64,000 bases of DNA from assembly GCF_003202435.1 (NCBI RefSeq), contig NZ_QJHK01000004.1:124001-188000 (forward strand), written 5' to 3'. How positions within the stretch are numbered: position 1 is the first letter of the stretch; the number at the start of each line of letters is the position of its first letter. The stretch comes from Flavobacterium cheongpyeongense. GTDB lineage: Bacteria > Bacteroidota > Bacteroidia > Flavobacteriales > Flavobacteriaceae. Made by a program: the position numbers and the translations under genes. Of the stretch, positions 41,093-49,496 are shown piece by piece. The notes beneath the pieces were generated by a model. The model did no database searches. It saw only the letters and a list, made by a program, of their open reading frames with translations, and was not told where the DNA came from.

Positions 41093-43279
41093 TTAAGATT
41101 TAACAAGTTTATCTTTTTTTATTTTAGAAGAGTTAGTTTGTTTGTTAATATTGCTTTTAGGTTGTAAATCATCTAATACATTCAAAGCCTCTTCTACATA
41201 AACATCTTTTGCTAAAGCCTGATGCCAGGCTTCCCTTTTTTCTTTTAAAGACGCATCTTTAGCTATTTCAAGATTTTCATAGGGTAATGATTTAAAAACT
41301 AAATCATTTTTGTAATCAGCAATTGGTTTATATCTGTTCCCTTCGCTTTCTACTTGTTCTTGTGTGGCTTTGAAACTTTTAATATTTAGGCTATAGGTGT
41401 TTTCTTTGTTTTTAACATCAATCCATTTAGCATTATCTTCTATTAATTTAAATTGAGGATTCTGAGCAATCCTAAGTTTACTATTTGAAATCGCCTGATT
41501 AAAATTCTCGTTTGCAGTCCATATATTATAGTTTGCCGGATCAATTTTATCCCAAGGCATAGCATTGTCCATATCACGCTCACCCATTTTTAAATATGCG
41601 TAACGATCAGGCATTACTACATCGCTTTTTACCCCTTCCAGCTGTGTTGATCCTCCGTTAATTCTATAGAACTTTTGAGCAGTAGCTTTTAATGCCCCAA
41701 AATCTCCAAAATCACTATTTCGAACAAACTGATTTAAATCAATAACTGTTTGAACGGTACCTTTTCCATAAGTTTGTTTACTACCAATGATTACTCCACG
41801 TTTGTAATCCTGAATTGCAGCTGCCAGTATCTCAGATGCTGAAGCAGAGAAACTATTTACCATTATTACTAAAGGCCCGTCCCACTCAATTTTTTTATCT
41901 TTATCATACAAAACCTCTTTCTTTTTTCCAGCTGATTTTACCTGAACAATTGGACCTTCTTCTATAAACAATCCTGCAATATCAACTACAGTCGATAGTG
42001 ACCCTCCGCCGTCATCACGCACATAAAGCACAATTCCGCTTATATTTTCTTTTTTAAGCCTCTCAACTTCCAGTGCAATATCTTTACCTGCGTCTCGCCC
42101 ATCTTTGTTTTCAAAATCGATATAAAACTTAGGCAAATAAATAACCCCGTATTTTAGTCCGTTTTTCTCTACGATACTTGATTTAGCATACGTTTCTTCA
42201 ATTTCAACTATATCCCTAATTATTGAGATTACTTTAATGGTTCCATCAACTTTTTTTACTGTAAGTCTTACTTCGGTTCCTTTGTGACCTTTAATTTTTT
42301 TCACTACATCATCAAGACGCATGCCTACCACATCCACCGGCTCATCCTTTCCTTGTGCCACTTTCAGAATTAAATCTCCTGCTTCAAGTTCTTTTCCTTT
42401 CCATGCCGGTCCTCCAGAAATCAATTCATCAATTTGGGTAAAATCGTTTTTCTTGGTCAAACGAGCTCCGATTCCTTCTAATTTTCCGCTAATATTTACA
42501 TCAAAACGATCTTTTTCTTCTGGTGCAAAGTAGCTTGTATGAGGGTCAAAACGGGTCATAATAGAGTTCACATACACAGAAAACCAGTCTTGCTTATCCA
42601 GATCTTTTATTAAACTAAAATTATCATCTAATGATTTCAAAGAGCTTTCTCGTGTTTCTTTCTCCAAAACCTCAAAAGATTTTATTTTATAAGCCGGATC
42701 CGTTTTCTTTTTATCCTCTTCTAATTTTTGTTTAGTTACAAGAGATGAAAGGGTTGAAAGTTTAATTTGTTTTCTCCATCTTTCATTTATTTCAGCTGTA
42801 TTTTTTGCATACGGAATCGTCTCATAATCGGCATTAAAAGTCTCATCTATATTATAATTGAATGGCTGTGCCAAAAGAACTTTATACCTTTTTTTGCTTT
42901 CTTCCATACGCTTCATTAATCTTGTATAGGTAAGATTAAAAAATGTCAAATCTTTATTAATGAACTGATCATCCAGCATTAATTCATATTGTCTGAATTC
43001 ATCAATATCAGATTGAAGGAAAAATCTTTTGGATGGATCAAGAGCATCTATATAATCTTTAAAAATACCCTTAGAAAATTCATCATCTATTGGAGGTGGG
43101 CTATAATGCCCTTTTTCTATCACAAATGCCAGTAATTCCAAAAGCATTTTATCTTTGTTTGGATCCGGATCAATTGTTTGGTCTGCATTTATTTTGAATG
43201 CAAACAAAGTTACAGACAAGAATAATACGGCTATGAAGATTTTATAATTTCGTTTCATAAATTTAATAATAGCATTCAT
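41093..43279 (-). CDS. prc: Tail-specific carboxy-terminal processing protease (Prc type)
   Basis: A 728-aa periplasmic S41 protease that trims C termini of envelope proteins. Signal or anchor segment about residues 12-30; an N-terminal helical region (about 35-230); PDZ domain (about 240-330, GIGARLTKKNDFTQIDELISGGPA); the S41 catalytic core (about 340-560, with the Ser in VNSFSASASEIL and Lys in GSKQTYGKGTVQ); and the family's C-terminal DUF3340-type region with Tyr/Lys-rich repeats. ATG 43279 is chosen over the adjacent TTG 43282. Transcribed divergently from surE. Confidence 0.94.
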   Translation of the reverse strand: MNAIIKFMKRNYKIFIAVLFLSVTLFAFKINADQTIDPDPNKDKMLLELLAFVIEKGHYSPPPIDDEFSKGIFKDYIDALDPSKRFFLQSDIDEFRQYELMLDDQFINKDLTFFNLTYTRLMKRMEESKKRYKVLLAQPFNYNIDETFNADYETIPYAKNTAEINERWRKQIKLSTLSSLVTKQKLEEDKKKTDPAYKIKSFEVLEKETRESSLKSLDDNFSLIKDLDKQDWFSVYVNSIMTRFDPHTSYFAPEEKDRFDVNISGKLEGIGARLTKKNDFTQIDELISGGPAWKGKELEAGDLILKVAQGKDEPVDVVGMRLDDVVKKIKGHKGTEVRLTVKKVDGTIKVISIIRDIVEIEETYAKSSIVEKNGLKYGVIYLPKFYIDFENKDGRDAGKDIALEVERLKKENISGIVLYVRDDGGGSLSTVVDIAGLFIEEGPIVQVKSAGKKKEVLYDKDKKIEWDGPLVIMVNSFSASASEILAAAIQDYKRGVIIGSKQTYGKGTVQTVIDLNQFVRNSDFGDFGALKATAQKFYRINGGSTQLEGVKSDVVMPDRYAYLKMGERDMDNAMPWDKIDPANYNIWTANENFNQAISNSKLRIAQNPQFKLIEDNAKWIDVKNKENTYSLNIKSFKATQEQVESEGNRYKPIADYKNDLVFKSLPYENLEIAKDASLKEKREAWHQALAKDVYVEEALNVLDDLQPKSNINKQTNSSKIKKDKLVKS

Positions 43280-43439
43280 CAATTTTTTTTCTCTAAGTTA
43301 TAGTAAAAACCAAGCCAATAAAGCTAAGAGCCCTATAATTTTTTGTTAAAGATATAAAAATCTTTCAATCACAAAAAGCTTCGATAATTTAGTTGACAAA
43401 TTTTAATTTAATTGTTAGTATTCTAATAAAATCTGTTCC

Positions 43440-43447
43440 TACATTTG
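43440..43447 (+). promoter_or_regulatory. Promoter box for surE
   Basis: TACATTTG, 34 bases before the surE ATG at 43482. The -33 element is not clear. Confidence 0.6.
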
Positions 43448-43481
43448 CCTTCAAAATCTTATATCCTCAACAATTTTTACC

Positions 43482-44261
43482 ATGAAAAACAAAAAACCTT
43501 TAATATTAGTAACCAATGATGATGGCATTTCTGCTCCCGGCATCAGAACATTAATCGCTGTTATGGAAACTATTGGTGAAGTGATTGTTGTTGCACCAGA
43601 CAAACCACAAAGCGCTATGGGACATGCCATAACGATCAACAACACAATATATTTAGACAAAATATCAAAAGAAAATGACACTATTACAGAATATAGCTGC
43701 TCAGGAACTCCTGTAGATTGTGTAAAACTGGCCGTAAATGAAATTTTGAAGAGAAAACCTGATTTATGTGTATCCGGAATCAATCATGGTTCAAATTCTT
43801 CTATAAATGTAATTTATTCAGGAACTATGAGTGCCGCTGTTGAAGCGGGAATAGAAGGAATACCGGCTATAGGATTTTCATTATTAGATTATAACTGGAA
43901 TGCTGATTTTGAGCCAGCCAAAACATTTGTAAAAAAAATAGTCTTAGAAACGCTTGAAAAAAAATTACCTCAAGGTGTTATTTTAAATGTTAATTTTCCG
44001 AAGTTAAAAGAAAAAGAAATAAAAGGCATTAAAATTTGCAGACAGGCAAAGGCGCTTTGGGTAGAAAAATTTGACAAACGACAAACGCCTTTCGGAAAGG
44101 ATTATTATTGGCTTTCTGGTGAATTTGTAAATCAGGACAAAGGAGACGATACTGACGAATGGGCGTTAGAGAATGGATATATTGCTGTGGTTCCTGTTCA
44201 ATTTGACTTAACCGCGCATCACGCAATTCAACAACTAAACACATGGAATTTAAATGAATAA
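43482..44261 (+). CDS. surE: 5'/3'-nucleotidase SurE
   Basis: Metal-dependent nucleoside monophosphate phosphatase linked to stationary-phase survival. The 259-aa protein shows the SurE signature: LVTNDDGISAPGI with the DD metal ligands near residue 10, VVAPDKPQSAMGHAIT, SGTPVDCVKLA, SGINHGSNSSINVIYSGTMSAAVE and NVNFP. Its end overlaps the next small gene by eight bases. Confidence 0.96.
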   Translation: MKNKKPLILVTNDDGISAPGIRTLIAVMETIGEVIVVAPDKPQSAMGHAITINNTIYLDKISKENDTITEYSCSGTPVDCVKLAVNEILKRKPDLCVSGINHGSNSSINVIYSGTMSAAVEAGIEGIPAIGFSLLDYNWNADFEPAKTFVKKIVLETLEKKLPQGVILNVNFPKLKEKEIKGIKICRQAKALWVEKFDKRQTPFGKDYYWLSGEFVNQDKGDDTDEWALENGYIAVVPVQFDLTAHHAIQQLNTWNLNE

Positions 44262-44526
44262 AAAAAACATACTCATTGGCTTTATTATTGGGATTTTCAC
44301 TTCTTTGCTTGGAAGCTATTTATTCATTACCTTTTTTACAAAATTTGATGTTTCAACGGGTATTCAAACGATAAAAGAAAATGGTTATCTCGGAAAAGTC
44401 ATCACGTTAGGAACTACTCTGGATCTTGTTGTTTTTGCTTTTTTACTAAAAAAAGATAAAGAACTGATGGCTGGCGGAGTCATTTTAGCAGTGATTATTT
44501 TGGCAATTTCAACTTTGCTGATTTAA
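44254..44526 (+). CDS. Small membrane protein downstream of surE
   Basis: A 90-aa protein with about three hydrophobic helices (about 6-25, 50-62, 72-88) and few charged residues. The sequence FDVSTGIQTIKENGYLGKVITLG between helices one and two is the only polar stretch. No family recognised. The eight-base overlap with surE points to coupled translation. lpxB follows after 75 bases from its own promoter box. Confidence 0.75.
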   Translation: MNKKNILIGFIIGIFTSLLGSYLFITFFTKFDVSTGIQTIKENGYLGKVITLGTTLDLVVFAFLLKKDKELMAGGVILAVIILAISTLLI

Positions 44527-44531
44527 GTTAT

Positions 44532-44539
44532 TATCTTTG
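44532..44539 (+). promoter_or_regulatory. Promoter box for lpxB
   Basis: TATCTTTG, matching TAnnTTTG, between the small membrane protein gene and lpxB; predicted leader of about 55 bases. Confidence 0.65.
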
Positions 44540-44601
44540 CATTACATTTTGCCTTTATCAAACTAAGGCAGGATTTCCTTTAAAATAAATATTATCTACG
44601 T

Positions 44602-45720
44602 ATGAAATATTATATTATTGCAGGCGAAGCATCGGGTGATCTTCACGGGGCTAATTTGATGAAAGCGCTATATAAAGAAGATCCAGATGCTGAAATTAAA
44701 TTTTGGGGCGGAGATTTAATGCAAAAGGCAGGAGGGATTTTGGTAAAACATTATCGGGAATTGGCTTTCATGGGTTTTGTCGAAGTACTTTTTAACTTAA
44801 AAACCATTTTAAATAATATTAAATTCTGCAAAAAAGATATTTCAGAATTCCAGCCGGATGTTGTTATTTTTATTGATTATCCGGGGTTCAATATGCGAAT
44901 TGCAAAATGGGCTAAAGAACTACATTACAAAACCCATTATTACATTTCACCTCAAATCTGGGCCTGGAAAGAAAGTCGAATTATAGCAATTAAACGTGAT
45001 GTTGATAAGATGTTTGTGATTTTACCTTTCGAAAAAAACTTTTACGAAGACAAACATCATTTTCCTGTAGAATTTGTAGGTCATCCGCTAATTGATGCCA
45101 TCCAGAACCAGCCTGCTTTTGATGAAGCTATTTTTAGAAAAAACAATCAACTAAACGAAAAACCTATCATTGCGGTTTTACCGGGAAGTCGTAAACAGGA
45201 GATTACAAAAATGCTAAGTGTGATGCTAAGTGTGGTTGAAAACTTTAAAGATTATCAATTTGTAATTGCAGGGGCACCAAGTCAGGATTTTGAATTTTAC
45301 CAACAGTTCATTTTAAATAAAAACATCAAATTCATTTCGAATAAAACGTATGATTTACTTCGATCTTCAACAGCAGCTTTAGTAACTTCAGGAACAGCAA
45401 CTTTAGAAACTGCACTTTTTAAAGTTCCGGAAGTTGTTTGTTATAAAGGAAGCTGGGCATCTTATCAAATTGCAAAACGTATTATTACACTAAAATACAT
45501 TTCACTGGTTAATTTAATCATGGATAAAGAAGTAGTAACCGAATTGATTCAAAATGATTGTAACACAAAAAGCATCAAAGAAGAATTACAAAAATTACTA
45601 AACCCTGATTATCGACAGGAGGTATTAAAACAATACGACATCTTAGAACAAAAACTCGGAGGAATTGGAGCTAGTACAAAAACAGCCAAACTTATTGTTG
45701 CAGATCTAAAAAAACAATAA
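44602..45720 (+). CDS. lpxB: Lipid-A-disaccharide synthase
   Basis: GT19 enzyme that joins UDP-2,3-diacylglucosamine and lipid X into the lipid A disaccharide at the inner membrane face. The 372-aa protein opens with the family signature AGEASGDLHGANLMKAL; other motifs are FIDYPGFNMRIAKWAK, YYISPQIWAWKESR, FVGHPLID, VLPGSRKQEI and SGTATLETALF. Length is standard. The pseudogene of a C40 peptidase follows directly. Confidence 0.96.
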   Translation: MKYYIIAGEASGDLHGANLMKALYKEDPDAEIKFWGGDLMQKAGGILVKHYRELAFMGFVEVLFNLKTILNNIKFCKKDISEFQPDVVIFIDYPGFNMRIAKWAKELHYKTHYYISPQIWAWKESRIIAIKRDVDKMFVILPFEKNFYEDKHHFPVEFVGHPLIDAIQNQPAFDEAIFRKNNQLNEKPIIAVLPGSRKQEITKMLSVMLSVVENFKDYQFVIAGAPSQDFEFYQQFILNKNIKFISNKTYDLLRSSTAALVTSGTATLETALFKVPEVVCYKGSWASYQIAKRIITLKYISLVNLIMDKEVVTELIQNDCNTKSIKEELQKLLNPDYRQEVLKQYDILEQKLGGIGASTKTAKLIVADLKKQ

Positions 45721-45730
45721 AATCATCGTC

Positions 45731-46213
45731 CTGAAAAAAATAATTTTACTGGATTTTATTCTCAATTACATTAACCTCTTGTCAAACAGCTTCAAATACT
45801 GTAAACAAAGAGGCAGGACATGAAACAAAATATATTGTAAGCAATTTGATTGAGACTGCAACTGCTAACATTGTGTTCGTTATAAAGCAACCGGCACGAC
45901 AAAAGCAGGTTTTGATTGTTCCGGTTTAGTTGTTTTACTTTTGGATCAGAAAATATTAAACTACCCTGAAGTTCATATGAACAATCGAAAGTTGGAAAAA
46001 TAATAAAGTTTGATGATGCTAAAAAAGAGATCTAATTTTTTTTTAAAACCAATAGAAACAATCAAATTAATCATGTTGGGCTTATAACAGAAATTAGTCG
46101 TGAAGAACTAAATTTTATACATTCTTCTACATCTAAAGGAATGATTATTTCCTCTACAAAAGAACCTTATTATAAAAACTTATTTGTTCAGTTTGACAGA
46201 ATAATTGAATATT
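45731..46213 (+). pseudogene. Decayed NlpC/P60 (C40) peptidase lipoprotein
   Basis: Fills the 544-base gap between lpxB and comEC. Following the frame through shifts gives a full-length C40 peptidase: a start now CTG followed by KKIILL, a lipobox LTSC with QTASNTVNKEA, NLIETATANI then RYKATGTTKAGFDCSGLV (catalytic Cys), FGSENIKLP, SSYEQSKVGKIIKFDDAKK, LIFFKTNRNNQINHVGLI (catalytic His) and IHSSTSKGMIISSTKEPYYK. At least five lesions are visible: loss of the ATG, a frameshift in the signal region, one at NIG/RYK, and others around TFGS and KKGD. Such enzymes cut peptidoglycan peptides. The protein cannot be made. Confidence 0.9.
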
Positions 46214-46252
46214 TTTTTTCAAAAAAAACAAAATTTTCTTACATTTTTTTAA

Positions 46253-46260
46253 TACTTTTA
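46253..46260 (+). promoter_or_regulatory. Promoter box of comEC, leaderless spacing
   Basis: TACTTTTA ends four bases before the ATG at 46265, so the mRNA should start at about the start codon. It lies in 19 bases identical to the promoter region at 31810-31828. Confidence 0.55.
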
Positions 46261-46264
46261 TCTA

Positions 46265-48301
46265 ATGAAAGTATTAAATTATCCTTTGACCAAAGTCACG
46301 ATTTGTTTTATAATCGGAATAATATTCAGTTATTATACGCAAGCAGGTTTGTATTTTATATACCCTACTTTAGTCGCATTATTTGTATTTACCCTTGCTT
46401 ACTTTTTATCGCATAAAAGGGATATATACCTCTCATTTTTTAGCATCAGCACCTATCTGACCACATTCTTTATTGGCTGTCTGACTTTATCATTCCATAC
46501 AGAATCATTGCAAAAGACAAACTATACAAATTGTAAAAAGGCTTTTGAAAAACCACAATTTATAACGCTTTGTTTGCGGGAGAAATTAAAAGGCAATGAG
46601 TATAATGACAGATATGTTGCGTTAATCAGGCAAATTGAAAATCAAAAATACTCCGGTAAAACTATTATAAATATTCAAAAAGACAGCTTACCTAATGCTC
46701 TTATTATTGGAAATATAATTTGCTTAAAAACAACTTTACAAGACAACCCTTCACCTAAAAACCCCAATCAGTTTGATTACGGTAAATACTTAAAAGACAA
46801 ACAGATTTATGCGCAGATTTATGCGACAAAATCAGAAATCAGCATTCACAAAACTATACAAAAAGATATCTGGTATTATACCGCAAAATTACATGCAAGG
46901 ATTGTACACAATCTTACCCGAAACAATTTTAATCCCAGCGAAATGAATGTAGCTTTAGCGCTCATTTTAGGGCAAAGACAAGAAATATCACCGGAAACTA
47001 TCCAGGATTATCAATTTTCCGGTGCTACACATATTCTTTCGGTATCGGGGCTGCATGTCGGATTTATCATGTTGTTTATTTCTTTTATTTTAAAACCTAT
47101 TGGAAATAATCCAAAAGGTTCGCTTATAAAATTAATTGCCATCTTAACTTCACTAATTATATTTGCGGTAATATCAGGTCTATCACCCAGTGTGTTACGT
47201 TCAGTCGTCATGTTTTCATTTCTGGCAATTGGAACTTATTTAAGAAGAAGCGGAAATACCTATCATACCTTATTGGTTTCCATTCTCCTCATATTGCTTT
47301 TTGAGCCTTACTTTTTATTTGATATAGGATTTCAGCTCAGCTATCTGGCATTATTTTTCATTCTTTGGTTACAGCCCATATTAAAAAACTTATGGAATCC
47401 AAAAAACAAAATTATTATAAACATCTGGGATGTCTTAACTGTTTCGTTTGCAGCACAAATTGGTACATTACCACTGTGTCTATATTATTTTCATCAATTT
47501 CCGGGGCTATTTTTCATTACTAATATTGTTATTATTCCAATTTTATCATTAATTATGATTGTTGGAATAATAGTCATGATTTTAGCTGTCTTTAATATTG
47601 CACCACTATTTTTAATTCAAATCCTTGAAAAAAGTATTTATTTGTTAAATAAAGTTATTCATTTTATAGCTTCTTTTGATTCTTTTGTAATCCGAAATAT
47701 AAGTTTCAATAATTACTATTTATTTGCATTTTACATATGGATAATAATTACCATAATTTGGATAAAAAAGCCAAAATTTTCAAAACTCATTGGGGTTCTG
47801 GTCTCAATAATTCTTTTACAGATTTCTTTTCTATTCACCAAAAAAAACATACAGAGCCAACACGAAATCATTGTCTATAACACCAAGAAAAAGACAATTA
47901 TTTCTGAAAGAGATGGAGAGGATGTTACATTTTTTTGTAACGACAATGTTTTGAATAAAGCATCAAAAAACAACATTGTGAATTCTTATCTGGTTGGGAA
48001 CTTTTGCAGATTAAAAAATGAAACAAAAATTAAAAACATGCTATATCTTAATAACAAAAAGATTTTCATTATTGATAGTTCAGGGATTTACCCACAAACA
48101 ATCCAGCCTGATATTTTAATTTTCATTCAGTCGCCAAAAATTAATCTGGATCGAATTTTAAAAAGTTTGCATCCTAAAATAATTATTGCCGATGCATCTA
48201 ATTCATACTCCATTCAAAAATATTGGAAAGCGACTTGTCTGAAACAAAAAATCCCTTTTCATGCAACGAGTGAAAAGGGATTTTATAAATTATTAAACTG
48301 A
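46265..48301 (+). CDS. comEC: ComEC/Rec2-type DNA channel protein
   Basis: A 678-aa inner-membrane protein of the ComEC family, which carries single-stranded DNA into the cytosol during natural transformation. An N-terminal DUF4131 region with four helices (about 1-170) is followed by the Competence domain: ALALILGQRQEISPETIQDYQFSGATHILSVSGLHVGF near residue 235, then GLSPSVLRSVVMFSF and a run of helices to about residue 520. The C-terminal 150 residues lack the metallo-beta-lactamase motif (HxHxDH) found in Bacillus-type ComEC. A terminator hairpin is embedded in the last codons. Confidence 0.92.
   Translation: MKVLNYPLTKVTICFIIGIIFSYYTQAGLYFIYPTLVALFVFTLAYFLSHKRDIYLSFFSISTYLTTFFIGCLTLSFHTESLQKTNYTNCKKAFEKPQFITLCLREKLKGNEYNDRYVALIRQIENQKYSGKTIINIQKDSLPNALIIGNIICLKTTLQDNPSPKNPNQFDYGKYLKDKQIYAQIYATKSEISIHKTIQKDIWYYTAKLHARIVHNLTRNNFNPSEMNVALALILGQRQEISPETIQDYQFSGATHILSVSGLHVGFIMLFISFILKPIGNNPKGSLIKLIAILTSLIIFAVISGLSPSVLRSVVMFSFLAIGTYLRRSGNTYHTLLVSILLILLFEPYFLFDIGFQLSYLALFFILWLQPILKNLWNPKNKIIINIWDVLTVSFAAQIGTLPLCLYYFHQFPGLFFITNIVIIPILSLIMIVGIIVMILAVFNIAPLFLIQILEKSIYLLNKVIHFIASFDSFVIRNISFNNYYLFAFYIWIIITIIWIKKPKFSKLIGVLVSIILLQISFLFTKKNIQSQHEIIVYNTKKKTIISERDGEDVTFFCNDNVLNKASKNNIVNSYLVGNFCRLKNETKIKNMLYLNNKKIFIIDSSGIYPQTIQPDILIFIQSPKINLDRILKSLHPKIIIADASNSYSIQKYWKATCLKQKIPFHATSEKGFYKLLN
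48248..48284. terminator. Bidirectional terminator inside the comEC end
   Basis: AAAATCCCTTTTCA pairs perfectly with TGAAAAGGGATTTT (14 bp) around a nine-base loop. It lies wholly within the comEC reading frame (stop at 48299-48301) and also past the stop of the convergent gene at 48304, serving both. Confidence 0.8.
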
Positions 48302-48303
48302 AT

Positions 48304-48756
48304 TTATTCGCTTGGATGTAAAATAGCTTCCGATTCAGAAATCCATGCTTTAGCCCCACCTGGCTTGTATCCAATTTTACCAAGCGCCTGAAATGTTGTT
48401 TTACTTTTTCTAACTGATGCAATTGCAAAACAAACCTCTGGCAAATTTTCGACCCCAAATGCATTTTTAAGTCTGACATTTTGTTCTTTATCAGCATCAG
48501 ACACATCAGTATCAGAAAGATCTAATTTCACTAATACAACATTATCCCTTGACCAGACTGCAAAATCTGGTGTTTTGAAGACTTCGTTTTGAAGATTATT
48601 TGGCGCACTTGAAGAAGTAAAAAAGATCAGCATAGGCTTATTCTCATCATTGCTTTCAGTTATAGCAGCATCCATGCTCGTTTTCCAAACTAGATTTTGG
48701 GCATGGAAAGTAATCGATCCTAAAAAGAAAATTAGCAGGAGTAATTTTTTTATCAT
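48304..48756 (-). CDS. Thioredoxin-fold protein without the CxxC site
   Basis: A 150-aa exported protein (signal peptide to about residue 20, ATG at 48756) that is a paralogue of the thioredoxin-like protein at 48983-49450. Shared: W-x-T/TD-x-x-A-I-T-x-S-N-x-E-x-K-P, FFT, LQNEVxKTPxF, and G.xGYxxGG.xAW near the end. Where the sister has SDWCGWCIRLQ, this one has SSSAPNNLQ: both active-site cysteines and three residues are gone. The cis-Pro loop survives as NLPEVCF. It therefore cannot act as a disulfide reductase in the usual way and may be a chaperone or binding protein. Confidence 0.88.
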   Translation of the reverse strand: MIKKLLLLIFFLGSITFHAQNLVWKTSMDAAITESNDENKPMLIFFTSSSAPNNLQNEVFKTPDFAVWSRDNVVLVKLDLSDTDVSDADKEQNVRLKNAFGVENLPEVCFAIASVRKSKTTFQALGKIGYKPGGAKAWISESEAILHPSE

Positions 48757-48922
48757 AGTACAAAAGATTTGGTTTGTTAGCAAAACGAAATTAACATTAT
48801 ATTTTAATTATACAACAATTTTTAGGACAAAAATTATACAATATGTTTTTTTAAATGCAATATTTTATGAAAACAAAACATTTCATTTTACAACCATCAC
48901 GTTTACAGCATAATTTCTTATT

Positions 48923-48956
48923 AAAAAAAAATCCCCTCATATAAATTGAGGGGATT
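48923..48956 (-). terminator. Terminator of the thioredoxin-like gene
   Basis: Minus strand: AATCCCCTCA pairs with TGAGGGGATT around a seven-base loop, followed by a long T-run. Confidence 0.88.
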
Positions 48957-48982
48957 CTGTTAATTATTATACAAATACTTTT

Positions 48983-49450
48983 TTACATTTTTTGCGATTT
49001 AATTATTCCATCAGCAACAGCTAGCCACGCAGTGGGGCCACCTGCGACATATCCTGTATTTCCCAGACCTTTAAAATTTACTTTTCCGTCTTTAGTTTCG
49101 GCACTGGCAAAATAAATAGTTGGAAACCCCTGAATACCGAAAGCTTGCTGCAATTCGGCATTTTGATTTTTAATTTCTGGTGTTTGAGCAGTTCTTCTAG
49201 GATAATCTAATTCAACTAAAATTACATTTTCCTTAGCCCACTTTTGAAATTCAGGGGTTTTTAAAACCTCATTTTGCAAACGGATACACCATCCGCACCA
49301 GTCACTACCGGTAAAGAACATCATTAACGGCTTTTTTTCCTTATTACTTATTGTTATCGCTTCTTTTATATCAGTATGCCAGTTTAACTCTTGGGCTTGT
49401 AAAACAAAAGAACCTATTATAAAAAATGTTAGTATAAATATTTTTTTCAT
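48983..49450 (-). CDS. Periplasmic thioredoxin-like protein (CGWC)
   Basis: A 155-aa exported thioredoxin-fold protein of the DsbD-gamma/thioredoxin_7 kind. Signal peptide to about residue 20; active site Cys52-Gly-Trp-Cys55 in TGSDWCGWC; cis-Pro in GFPTIYF. The acidic and aromatic pattern fits periplasmic reductases that repair envelope disulfides. Placed between the peptide transporters and its cysteine-less paralogue, with its own terminator. Its electron donor is not in the window. Confidence 0.9.
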   Translation of the reverse strand: MKKIFILTFFIIGSFVLQAQELNWHTDIKEAITISNKEKKPLMMFFTGSDWCGWCIRLQNEVLKTPEFQKWAKENVILVELDYPRRTAQTPEIKNQNAELQQAFGIQGFPTIYFASAETKDGKVNFKGLGNTGYVAGGPTAWLAVADGIIKSQKM

Positions 49451-49496
49451 ATCGATTATTTTTTTTCAAATTTAAACAAAAAACACTGTAAAATAT

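Noticed and set aside
45721..46264. Intergenic non-coding RNA between lpxB and comEC
   Set aside because: Translation across frames gives a recognisable C40 peptidase, so decayed coding sequence explains the region.
46141..46416. Independent 91-aa gene
   Set aside because: Its first half is the end of the C40 pseudogene and its second half overlaps comEC in another frame.
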